From an uncultured Alphaproteobacteria bacterium (lineage in GTDB: Bacteria > Pseudomonadota > Alphaproteobacteria > Rhizobiales > Ancalomicrobiaceae): 64,000 bases of DNA. Position numbers and translations under genes: made by a program. The stretch covers positions 1 to 64,000 of the forward strand of contig CALBKH010000026.1 in the NCBI GenBank assembly GCA_937892955.1, written 5' to 3'. The first letter of the stretch is position 1; each line of letters starts with the position of its first letter. Positions 48,167 to 56,313 of the stretch are shown piece by piece. Under the pieces are notes generated by a model. It did no database searches. It was not told the origin of the DNA and saw only the letters and a list, made by a program, of their open reading frames with translations.

Positions 48167-49138
48167 TCAGCTGTTGGGAAGGTGTTCGGCGAGCGCTTCG
48201 AGCACCGCCATGCGCACGGCGACGCCCATCTCGACCTGTTCGGCGATCAGCGACTGCGGCCCGTCGGCGACTTCCGGATCGATCTCGACACCGCGGTTCA
48301 TCGGACCGGGATGCATGACCAGCGCATCCGGCGCGGCGTGGTCGAGCTTCTCCTGGTCGAGGCCCCAATAATGGAAGTACTCGCGCACCGAGGGCACGAA
48401 GGAGCCGTTCATCCGCTCCCGCTGCAGCCTGAGCATCATGACGATGTCGGCGCCCGCCAGCCCCTTGCGCATGTCGGTGAAGGTCTCGACCCCGAGGCGA
48501 TCGACGCCGGAGGGAAGAAGCGTCGACGGCCCGATCAGCTTCACCCGCGCACCGAGGGCGTTGAGCAGCAGGATGTTGGAGCGGGCGACGCGGGAATGGA
48601 CGATGTCGCCGCAGATGGCGACGGTCAGGCCCTCGATCCGCCCCTTGTGGCGGCGAATGGTGAGCGCGTCGAGCAGCGCCTGGGTCGGGTGCTCGTGGGC
48701 ACCGTCACCGGCGTTGATCACCGAGCAGGAGACCTTGCGGGCGAGAAGATGCACCGCGCCGGCGGCGTGATGGCGCACCACCAGGATGTCGGGGCGCATG
48801 GCGTTGAGCGTCGCCGCCGTGTCGATCAGTGTCTCGCCCTTCTTCACCGAGGACGAGGCGACCGACATGTTCATCACATCGGCGCCGAGGCGTTTGCCGG
48901 CGATCTCGAACGACGACTGGGTCCGGGTCGAGGCCTCGAAGAACAGGTTGATCTGCGTGCGGCCACGCAGAACGTTCTTCTTCTTCTCCACCTGACGGGA
49001 GACGTGGACCTCCTCCTCCGCCTTGTCGAGCAGCGCGAGGATCTCGAGCTGCGAAAGCCCCTCGATGCCGAGGAGATGGCGATGGGGAAAGGCGGGGGTG
49101 GGGTTCGATGGAGCGCTGGTCATCGAAGAGGAGGTCAT
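48167..49138 (-). CDS. pyrB: Aspartate carbamoyltransferase catalytic chain
   Basis: 323 residues from ATG 49138 (another ATG is five codons later). Carbamoyl-phosphate motif [12 protein letters not shown], the His-Pro loop [13 protein letters not shown], and the aspartate-binding MHPGPMNRG are intact. It makes carbamoyl-aspartate in pyrimidine synthesis. No pyrI is present; the adjacent pseudo-dihydroorotase probably serves as its partner. It diverges from the HicAB pair with 151 bp between. Confidence 0.96.
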   Translation of the reverse strand: MTSSSMTSAPSNPTPAFPHRHLLGIEGLSQLEILALLDKAEEEVHVSRQVEKKKNVLRGRTQINLFFEASTRTQSSFEIAGKRLGADVMNMSVASSSVKKGETLIDTAATLNAMRPDILVVRHHAAGAVHLLARKVSCSVINAGDGAHEHPTQALLDALTIRRHKGRIEGLTVAICGDIVHSRVARSNILLLNALGARVKLIGPSTLLPSGVDRLGVETFTDMRKGLAGADIVMMLRLQRERMNGSFVPSVREYFHYWGLDQEKLDHAAPDALVMHPGPMNRGVEIDPEVADGPQSLIAEQVEMGVAVRMAVLEALAEHLPNS

Positions 49139-49212
49139 ACGGTGTCCGGGGGCTGGAGACAAGGGCGGGGCGGGCCGCCGTCCAGAGGATTCGCCGCAAC
49201 GGCCGGGTCCGA

Positions 49213-49247
49213 TTGAACTTCTCGGTCGCAGTGTGTATGAATACACA
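49213..49247 (+). promoter_or_regulatory. hicAB promoter with palindromic operator on the -10
   Basis: A -35 TTGAAC (49213-49218) and -10 TATGAA (49236-49241) are 17 bp apart. TGTGTAT-GA-ATACACA (49232-49247), a perfect 7-bp inverted repeat, overlaps the -10. A HicB ribbon-helix-helix dimer bound there would block RNA polymerase, giving autoregulation. Confidence 0.65.
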
Positions 49248-49289
49248 ATTGCTGCGGAGAACTCCGGCGTGAACCCCAAGCGTCTCACA

Positions 49290-49478
49290 ATGAGTCCCAA
49301 GGACGTCGTGAAACGCTTGGAAGCGGAAGGGTGGTATGTCGCGCGTCGAGGCCCCGGCGACCACCTTCAGCTGAAACACCCGACACGCCCCGGTCGCGTC
49401 ACGGTCGACACGGGGGTGCGAGAGATCCCGATCGGCACGTTGCGCTCGGTCTTCCGGCAAGCGGGATGGACCTGGTGA
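49290..49478 (+). CDS. hicA: HicA-type mRNA interferase toxin
   Basis: 62 residues from ATG 49290, typical HicA length; a GTG at 49269 would add seven. The double-stranded-RNA-binding-like fold is indicated by [24 protein letters not shown], with the catalytic His in GDH, and by [13 protein letters not shown] at the end. HicA cleaves mRNA and is held inactive by HicB. The antitoxin gene starts 10 bp later. The palindrome in the promoter fits autoregulation. Confidence 0.9.
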   Translation: MSPKDVVKRLEAEGWYVARRGPGDHLQLKHPTRPGRVTVDTGVREIPIGTLRSVFRQAGWTW

Positions 49479-49488
49479 GGAGAACGGG

Positions 49489-49887
49489 ATGGCGCAGGTC
49501 TACGCTCTGATCCACGAGGCGGAAGGATACTTCGGCATTTCCTTCCCGGATTTCCCCGGTTGTGTCGCCGGCGGCGCCACCGCCGACGAAGCCTTGGCGC
49601 GCGGCCGCGACGCCCTCGCCTTCCATGTCGCGGGGATGATCACCGACGGCGAACCTCTGCCGCGACTGCGCGGTCTCGACGAGTTGCGCCGGGATCCGCA
49701 ATTCGAAACGGACGCCGAAGGAGCGGTCGTCGCTCTCGTCGCCCTCGACCTCCCCGGACGGTCGGTCCGGGTGAACGTCTCGCTCGACGAAACTCTCCTC
49801 GATCAGATCGATCGCGCCGCCAAGGCCCGTGGAGAGACGCGATCGGGCTTCCTCGCGTCCGCCGCGCGAAGCCGCCTCGCCGGCTGA
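49489..49887 (+). CDS. hicB: HicB-type antitoxin with ribbon-helix-helix C-terminus
   Basis: 132 residues from ATG 49489. The N-terminal partial RNase-H-like domain has the signature GISFPDFPGCVAGGATADEALA. The C-terminus RVNVSLDETLLDQIDRAAKARGETRSGFLASAAR is a ribbon-helix-helix DNA-binding domain (antitoxin/repressor). It neutralises HicA and probably binds the palindrome at 49232-49247. Confidence 0.92.
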   Translation: MAQVYALIHEAEGYFGISFPDFPGCVAGGATADEALARGRDALAFHVAGMITDGEPLPRLRGLDELRRDPQFETDAEGAVVALVALDLPGRSVRVNVSLDETLLDQIDRAAKARGETRSGFLASAARSRLAG

Positions 49888-49939
49888 CCCTGTCGGCCCG
49901 CCTCCGCTACACTTCCTCCGATCGAATCGGGGGGCGGAC

Positions 49940-51583
49940 ATGTCGGGGGCGACGGGGAAGACGGGCGCGGCGGGGATACCGTCCTTCGCGCCGCGCAATC
50001 TCTTCGACGACGACCCGATCCTGATCGGCGCGCTGGAGAGCGTGCTCACCGCCGAGGTCGAGACGGCACTCTCGGAGCACGGCGCCTATTGGGGGTCGGC
50101 CGAGATCCGGGAACTCGCCCGCCTCGCCGAGGCGAACCCGCCGCGCCTCGTCGATCGCGACGCCTGGGGCGAACGGCTCGGCGTCGTCGAATACCATCCG
50201 GCCCGCCACGCACTGGTCCGCCGTTCGGCGGAGACCGGCATCGGCGTCTCCCTCCACGAGGACGACAGCCCCGACAAGGGCCGGCGCCACGTGATGCGGA
50301 CCGCGCGTCTGTTCCTCGCGGCGCAGACCGACACGGCCCATCTCGCGGCGATGTCGACCACCTCGGCGGTCCTCGGCGCGCTCGTGGCGGACGGCGAGGT
50401 CGGCGCCGAATGGCTGATCCGCGCCTCTTCCCGCCGTCACGACCATCGCTACACCCCGGTCTCGGCCAAGGCCGGCGTGGCGCTCGGCTTCGGGCTGGTC
50501 GAACGCGACGGCACCTTCCCGGCGGCGCCGACCGGCAATCGGGTCGCGGCGACCGAGACCGGCGAATGGCGTCTCGACGGGCGCGCCTGGTTCGTCGCCG
50601 CGCCGATGAACGACGCGGTGCTGGTCGCGGCGGCCGGCGAGGAGGGAACCGGGCTCTTCCTGGTGCCGCGCTTCCGTCACGACGGATCGGTCAACGGCGT
50701 CGAGATCGAACGGCTGAAGCCGACGCTCGGGACGCGTGGCGAGGCGATCGCCGAGTTGCGCTTCGTCGACGCCGAGGCGGTCGCGGTCGGCCGTCCCGAT
50801 CAGGCGCTCGATCTCGCCGGACGCGCGCTGCTGCTGATGCGCCACGACGCCCTGACCACCGCCACCGGGCTGATGCGCGGGGCGCTCGCCCGGGCGGTCC
50901 ATCACGTCCGCCATCGCACCATCGCCGGCGAGCCGCTGTTCGACCAGCCGCTGATGGCGCGGGTGCTCGCCGACGCCGCCCTCGACGGCGCCGCCGCAAC
51001 CGCCCTCGCCATCCGGATCGCCATCGCCCTCGACCGTGCCGAGGCCGACGAACGCGAGGCGGCCTACGCCCGTCTGGTGGTGCCTTCGGCGAAATACTGG
51101 ATCGCCAAGAGCGCCGTCGCGGTCACCGCGGAGGCGCTCGAGTGCCTGGGTGGAAACGGGTTCGCCGAGGATCACGACCTCGCCCGCTTCTATCGCGATG
51201 CGCCGCTGACCGGCTTGACGGCGGGCGCCGGCAACGTGCTGGCGCTCGAGGTGCTCCGTCTCGCCGACGAGGCACCGGAGACCTTCGCGGCGGCGATCGC
51301 GGCGATCGCCGTCGACCTCGATCACCGGTCGAGCGCGGAATCGGCGGAAACCATCCGCGCCGCGGCGGAAGCCTGCATCGCCGATCAGGGCTCGGCCCGC
51401 ATCCTCACCGAACAGGTGGCGCTGGTGGCGGCGGCGGCGGCGCTGCACCGCTTCGCTCCGCGGGTGATCACCGACGCCTTCACCGACAGCCGGCTCGCCG
51501 GTCCCTGGCGGGCGAGCCACGGTATGCTCGACGGCCGTTTCGATGCACACGGCATCGTCGACTACGTCTTCCCGCCACCGTGA
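49940..51583 (+). CDS. Acyl-CoA dehydrogenase-family protein, AidB-like
   Basis: 547 residues from ATG 49940. The start region SFAPRNLFDDDPIL and YWGSAEIRELARLAEANPP is like AidB. FAD-binding segments include GEWRLDGRAWFVAAPMNDAVLVAA and LECLGGNGFAEDHDLARFYRDAPL. AidB proteins are flavoproteins of the acyl-CoA dehydrogenase fold linked to alkylation-damage response in E. coli; their true reaction is unclear. No ada gene is seen here. It could also be a fatty-acid enzyme. Confidence 0.85.
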   Translation: MSGATGKTGAAGIPSFAPRNLFDDDPILIGALESVLTAEVETALSEHGAYWGSAEIRELARLAEANPPRLVDRDAWGERLGVVEYHPARHALVRRSAETGIGVSLHEDDSPDKGRRHVMRTARLFLAAQTDTAHLAAMSTTSAVLGALVADGEVGAEWLIRASSRRHDHRYTPVSAKAGVALGFGLVERDGTFPAAPTGNRVAATETGEWRLDGRAWFVAAPMNDAVLVAAAGEEGTGLFLVPRFRHDGSVNGVEIERLKPTLGTRGEAIAELRFVDAEAVAVGRPDQALDLAGRALLLMRHDALTTATGLMRGALARAVHHVRHRTIAGEPLFDQPLMARVLADAALDGAAATALAIRIAIALDRAEADEREAAYARLVVPSAKYWIAKSAVAVTAEALECLGGNGFAEDHDLARFYRDAPLTGLTAGAGNVLALEVLRLADEAPETFAAAIAAIAVDLDHRSSAESAETIRAAAEACIADQGSARILTEQVALVAAAAALHRFAPRVITDAFTDSRLAGPWRASHGMLDGRFDAHGIVDYVFPPP

Positions 51584-51680
51584 ACATCCACACTCGGAGA
51601 AGAATCGAGAACGGGACGAGCCCGGAAGGGGCGCTCGCGTCGCGGCGCGCAACGCCGCCGCCGCGGCTCCGAGGTGGACT

Positions 51681-51866
51681 TCACTCGGGCTGCGATCGCG
51701 ACGGCGCGACGGCTTTCGAGGCCGCTTCGAGCCGCGCCATGTCGATCAGATAGGCGAGGAAGCCGTAACCGGAATTCTGCGCCAGATCGCGCAGCTGCGT
51801 CGCGACCTGCTCGATGTAGGCAGCCGCTTCGTCCGGTTTCGTCGGTGATCGAACCGCACCGATCAT
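51681..51866 (-). CDS. Small protein of unknown function
   Basis: 61 residues from ATG 51866, with AAAGGCG upstream. The middle is helical and amphipathic (EAAAYIEQVATQLRDLAQNSGYGFLAYLIDMARLEA), as in short coiled or adaptor-like proteins that occur in Rhizobiales. No Cys, signal peptide or membrane helix. It converges with the AidB-like gene. The function is unknown. Confidence 0.6.
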   Translation of the reverse strand: MIGAVRSPTKPDEAAAYIEQVATQLRDLAQNSGYGFLAYLIDMARLEAASKAVAPSRSQPE

Positions 51867-52410
51867 TCGATCGCCTTTCGCCGCCGGGACACCTCGGATT
51901 CCGCCCCCCTCTCGGACGCGCGACGGCCCGTCCGATCGGCGGAGGAAGCGGGAGCGGAGGCGATCGAGACCCGGCGTCCCGACCTTCCGTCTTCCCGTAT
52001 CCGATCGTATTGATTGCTGTTTTTCCGTCTATCTACCACCGGTTGTATTTTTCCGGTTCTCGGGTGAAAACGACGTCGCGGGTGCCGCGGAGACGTCTGC
52101 CCCTTGACCGACCTCCCGCGAGGTCGCATTCAAGAGAGCCTTCGAAGCGAGATATTCTTTTCGAGAAGCTCGCTTCGGTTGTAGTCGGTTGTATTCGACC
52201 CTTTTCCGAGTATCGCACCCCTCGCCTTTCGATACAACGGCGCGAGCGGTGGTCCCCATCGGGATCGCGCGAACAGGGAGTGGACCGAGGGCTCGCCATC
52301 GAGGCGGCTCGGTCGAGACGCGATCGTTCGCACCATGGTGCGGGCGGTCCGACGGAACACTCGGGGTCGGTCGTCGTCCGACCGGTCGGGACTCTGGAGC
52401 GACACGGTTC
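51867..52410. other. Gene-free region upstream of topA
   Basis: About 540 bp. AT-rich spots at 52010-52060 and 52150-52210 (with GTTGTA repeats) probably hold the topA promoter and that of the small minus-strand gene. No credible frame was seen. Confidence 0.4.
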
Positions 52411-55071
52411 ATGAACGTCGTCATCGTCGAATCGCCGGCCAAGGCGAAGACCATCAACAAGTACCTCGGCTCCGGGTTCACGGTGCTGGCCTCCTATGGC
52501 CACGTTCGCGACCTGCCGGCCAAGGACGGGTCGGTGCGTCCCGACGACGACTTCGCCATGGACTGGGAGGTCGACGGCAAATCGGCCAAGCGCCTCTCCG
52601 AGATCGCGCAAGCCGTGAAGAAGGCCGACAAGCTGATCCTCGCCACCGACCCGGATCGCGAGGGCGAGGCGATCTCCTGGCACGTGCTCCAGGTGCTGCG
52701 CGACAAGCGCGCCCTGAAGAGCCAGCCGGTCGAGCGCGTCGTCTTCAACGCCATCACCAAGCAGTCGGTGCTCGACGCGATGAAGAAGCCGCGCGACCTC
52801 GACGTCGCGCTGGTCGACGCCTATCTCGCCCGGCGCGCGCTCGACTATCTCGTCGGCTTCACGCTGTCACCGGTGCTGTGGCGCAAGCTCCCCGGTGCGC
52901 GCTCCGCCGGCCGCGTCCAGTCGGTGGCACTCCGGCTCATCTGCGACCGCGAACACGAGATCGAGACCTTCGTACCGCAGGAATACTGGTCGATCCTCGC
53001 CCGTCTGGCGACGCCGGCCGGCGACGAGTTCGACGCCCGGGTCGTCGGCTTCCAGGGCAAGAAGCTCGGCCGCCTCGACGTCGCGACCGGCGGCGAGGCG
53101 ACCCGCATCCGCGAGGTGCTGGAGAAGGCGGCGATCTCGGTCGCCTCGATCGAATCGAAGCCGGTCAGGCGCCACCCCTTCCCGCCCTTCACCACCTCGA
53201 CCCTGCAGCAATCGGCGAGCTACGCCCTCGGCATGAGCGCGGCGCGCACCATGCAGGTGGCTCAGCGCCTCTACGAGGGCATCGAGATCGGCGGCGAGAC
53301 GGTCGGCCTGATCACCTATATGCGTACCGACGGCGTCGACATCGCGCCCGAGGGCATCGCCTCGATCCGCAAGGCGATCGGCCAGGAGTTCGGCGACCGT
53401 TACCTGCCGGAGGTGCCGCGCAAGTACACCGCCAAGGCGAAGAACGCCCAGGAGGCGCACGAGGCGATCCGCCCGACCGACCTCGCCCGCCGGCCGAAGG
53501 ACGTGGCCAAGTTCCTCGAGCCCGAACAGGCCAAGCTCTACGAGCTGATCTGGAAGCGCACCGTCGCTTCGCAGATGGAGTCCGCGATCCTCGACCGCAC
53601 CACGATCGACATCGAGGCGCTCGGCGGCGGCGAGACGGTCGCGCTGCGCGCCACCGGGTCGGTCGTCAAGTTCGACGGATTCCTCAAGCTCTATTCGGAA
53701 GGCCGTGACGACGAGGAGGACGAGGAGAACAAGCGTCTTCCCGCCATGGCGGAGCGCGATGCGCTCGCCCGCCGCAAGGTGACCGTCGACCAGCACTTCA
53801 CCGAGCCGCCGCCGCGTTTCACCGAAGCGACGCTGGTGAAGAAGATGGAAGAGCTCGGCATCGGCCGGCCCTCCACCTATGCCGCGACGCTGCAGGTGCT
53901 GCGCGACCGTGAATACGTCACCCTCGACAAGCGCCGCCTGATCCCCGAGGACAAGGGCCGCCTCGTCATCGCCTTCCTCGAGAGCTTCTTCCGGCGCTAC
54001 GTCGAATACGACTTCACCGCCGACCTCGAGGAGAGCCTCGACAAGATCTCGGCCGACGAAGCCTCGTGGAAGGAGGTGCTGCGCGCCTTCTGGGCGGAGT
54101 TCTCCGCCGCCATCGAGCAGACCAAGGAGCTGCGCGTCGCCGACGTGCTCGACGCCATCGACGAACTCCTCGGCGCCCACATCTTCCCCGAGAAGGCCGA
54201 CGGCTCCGATCCGCGCGTCTGTCCGTCCTGCGGTGGCGGCCGGCTGTCGCTGAAGCTCGGCAAGTTCGGCGCCTTCATCGGCTGCTCGAATTATCCCGAA
54301 TGCCGCTACACCCGCCAGATGCAGGCGACCGGCGTCGACGGCGACGGCGGTGAAGGCGGCGAGGCCGACGGGCCGAAGGTGCTCGGCACCGATCCGGTGA
54401 GCGGCCTCGAAGTGACGCTGCGCGCCGGCCGCTTCGGCCCCTATGTCCAGCTCGGCGAGGGCGACAAGCCCAAGCGCTCGTCGCTGCCGAAGACCTGGTC
54501 GCCCGCGGCGATGGATCTCGCCAAGGCGCTGGCGCTCCTGTCGCTGCCGCGCGAGGTCGGCCTCCATCCCGAGACCGGCAAGCCGATCACCGCCGGCCTC
54601 GGCCGCTTCGGACCCTTCGTGCTGCACGACGGCACCTACGCCAACCTGCCTTCCCCCGACGAGGTGTTCGAGATCGGCCTCAACCGCGCCGTGACGCTGA
54701 TCGCCGAGAAGCAGGCGGGTGGACGCCGCGGCCGCGGCACACCGGCGGCGCTGAAGGACCTCGGCGAGCATCCCTCCCTCGGCTCCGGCTCGATCACCGT
54801 GCGCGACGGCCGTTTCGGCCCCTACGTCAATCACGGCAAGATCAACGCGACCCTGCCCAAGGGCATGGCGCCGGACAGCGTGACCCTCGACGTCGCCGTG
54901 GCGCTGCTGGCGGAGAAGGCCGCCAAGTCGCCCGGAAAGCCGGTCAGAAGCGCCGCGGCGAAGGCCCCGGCGAAAGCCGAGGCGAAACCGGCGGCGAAGA
55001 AGAGCCCGGCCAAGAAGAGTGCGGCGGCGGCCAAGAAGCCCGCGGCGCGCAAGGCGAAGGCCGAGGACTGA
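52411..55071 (+). CDS. topA: DNA topoisomerase I
   Basis: 886 residues from ATG 52411 (MNVVIVESPAKAKTINKYLG). The Toprim acids are in ATDPDREGEAISWH; the active Tyr is in GLITYMRTDGVDI. One four-Cys zinc finger is seen (CPSCGGG ... IGCSNYPEC), followed by several topoisomerase C-terminal repeats (LGRFGPFVLHDG and similar) and a Lys/Ala-rich tail of about 50 residues. It relaxes negative supercoils. rnr lies two genes downstream. Confidence 0.97.
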   Translation: MNVVIVESPAKAKTINKYLGSGFTVLASYGHVRDLPAKDGSVRPDDDFAMDWEVDGKSAKRLSEIAQAVKKADKLILATDPDREGEAISWHVLQVLRDKRALKSQPVERVVFNAITKQSVLDAMKKPRDLDVALVDAYLARRALDYLVGFTLSPVLWRKLPGARSAGRVQSVALRLICDREHEIETFVPQEYWSILARLATPAGDEFDARVVGFQGKKLGRLDVATGGEATRIREVLEKAAISVASIESKPVRRHPFPPFTTSTLQQSASYALGMSAARTMQVAQRLYEGIEIGGETVGLITYMRTDGVDIAPEGIASIRKAIGQEFGDRYLPEVPRKYTAKAKNAQEAHEAIRPTDLARRPKDVAKFLEPEQAKLYELIWKRTVASQMESAILDRTTIDIEALGGGETVALRATGSVVKFDGFLKLYSEGRDDEEDEENKRLPAMAERDALARRKVTVDQHFTEPPPRFTEATLVKKMEELGIGRPSTYAATLQVLRDREYVTLDKRRLIPEDKGRLVIAFLESFFRRYVEYDFTADLEESLDKISADEASWKEVLRAFWAEFSAAIEQTKELRVADVLDAIDELLGAHIFPEKADGSDPRVCPSCGGGRLSLKLGKFGAFIGCSNYPECRYTRQMQATGVDGDGGEGGEADGPKVLGTDPVSGLEVTLRAGRFGPYVQLGEGDKPKRSSLPKTWSPAAMDLAKALALLSLPREVGLHPETGKPITAGLGRFGPFVLHDGTYANLPSPDEVFEIGLNRAVTLIAEKQAGGRRGRGTPAALKDLGEHPSLGSGSITVRDGRFGPYVNHGKINATLPKGMAPDSVTLDVAVALLAEKAAKSPGKPVRSAAAKAPAKAEAKPAAKKSPAKKSAAAAKKPAARKAKAED

Positions 55072-55348
55072 TCCGCCGGCCGGCACGAAACCGGTCGGCC
55101 GGACGGCGAACGATCGGCGGATCCTGCCGTCGCATCCTCGATGAGGCTGCCGAACGGCGATCCGTCGACACTCGCGGAGCGCGCTCGAAACGGGCGCTGC
55201 ACGTTTTGATATCGATTACGTAACGTTATTCGGTATTTTACGATATCCGGAAAACCGATGTTAGGACTCCGTCGGTTAGCGTTCTTCGGTTCGAGCAGCT
55301 TTGCCTGGAGGGGCGAACGGGCGCTCGAGGGGACGAGGAACGGCAACC

Positions 55349-56236
55349 GTGAACGCGATCGGATCGCTCTTCAGACTGGCTTCGCGCCGCAGCATTCGCT
55401 GCCGGCGTGACCTCTGGTTCTTCGTCGCTCGCACGAACAGCTACATCGTCGCTCTCGCAGCGATCGCCGCCGCCATTCAGAGCTGGCACACCGGCGTCGA
55501 AACGATCGCGGTCACCGTTTTCGGCGTCGCCGCGATCGCCGGGCTTCTGACCCTGCCGATCCTCTGGGAATTCGGCAGCATGTACCTGGACTTGTGGAAG
55601 TCGACGCAGGTCCTGCGCGATCTCGCCGCCAAGGATCAGCAGACCGGCCTTCTCAACAACCGCTCCTTCGTCGGCGCCGTCGAGGAACGGCTCACCGCCC
55701 ACCGCTACGTCGCGTTGCTCGTCGGCGACCTCGACCGTTTCAAGACGATCAACGACCTCCACGGCCATCTCGCCGGGGACGAGGTCATCGCCGCGGTCGG
55801 CGAGACTCTGCGCGACATGTTCGACGAGATCGCCGTCCTCGGCCGCATGGGCGGCGAGGAATATGCGGTGATGATCGAATGCCCCTTCGTCGATCCCGAG
55901 ATCGCCCATGCCCACGCCTCCGCCCTGGCCGAGGAGATGCGCCGCCGCATCGCCGGCATCGTGGTGTCGACCGAGCGCGGCGAGGTGAACCCGTCGATCT
56001 CGATCGGCATCGCCTGGAGCACGCCCGCCTCGACCTTCTCCGAGCTCTACGCTCGGGCCGACAAGGCGCTCTACGTCGCCAAATCCGCCGGTCGCGACCG
56101 CGTCGTCGGCGAATACGAGATCGAGTTCCTCGATCCCGAGCGGGCGCTGTCTCGACGCCAGGACCTGGGTTGGCGCCCCGTCGCCGATCGCGCGGCGGAG
56201 GCGGACGTCGACCATCGCTCCGTCCGCTGGGCCTGA
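55349..56236 (+). CDS. Membrane diguanylate cyclase (GGDEF domain)
   Basis: 295 residues from a GTG at 55349 with GAGGAACGG upstream; a TTG at 55301 is in frame. Two membrane helices lie at about residues 31-44 and 52-72. The GGDEF domain follows with LTD-like QQTGLLNNRSF, the substrate Asp in VGDLDRFKTIND, and the active motif GGEEY at 168-172. The RxxD inhibitory site expected five residues before it is absent (DEIA). It should make c-di-GMP without product inhibition at that site. No sensory domain is visible besides the short membrane part. Confidence 0.9.
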   Translation: MNAIGSLFRLASRRSIRCRRDLWFFVARTNSYIVALAAIAAAIQSWHTGVETIAVTVFGVAAIAGLLTLPILWEFGSMYLDLWKSTQVLRDLAAKDQQTGLLNNRSFVGAVEERLTAHRYVALLVGDLDRFKTINDLHGHLAGDEVIAAVGETLRDMFDEIAVLGRMGGEEYAVMIECPFVDPEIAHAHASALAEEMRRRIAGIVVSTERGEVNPSISIGIAWSTPASTFSELYARADKALYVAKSAGRDRVVGEYEIEFLDPERALSRRQDLGWRPVADRAAEADVDHRSVRWA

Positions 56237-56313
56237 GAAACGATCGGCCGCGGGACCGATCCGCCGCGACATCGCCCACTTGAAGGTCTATCCTCGGCGC
56301 CCCGATCCGCCTG

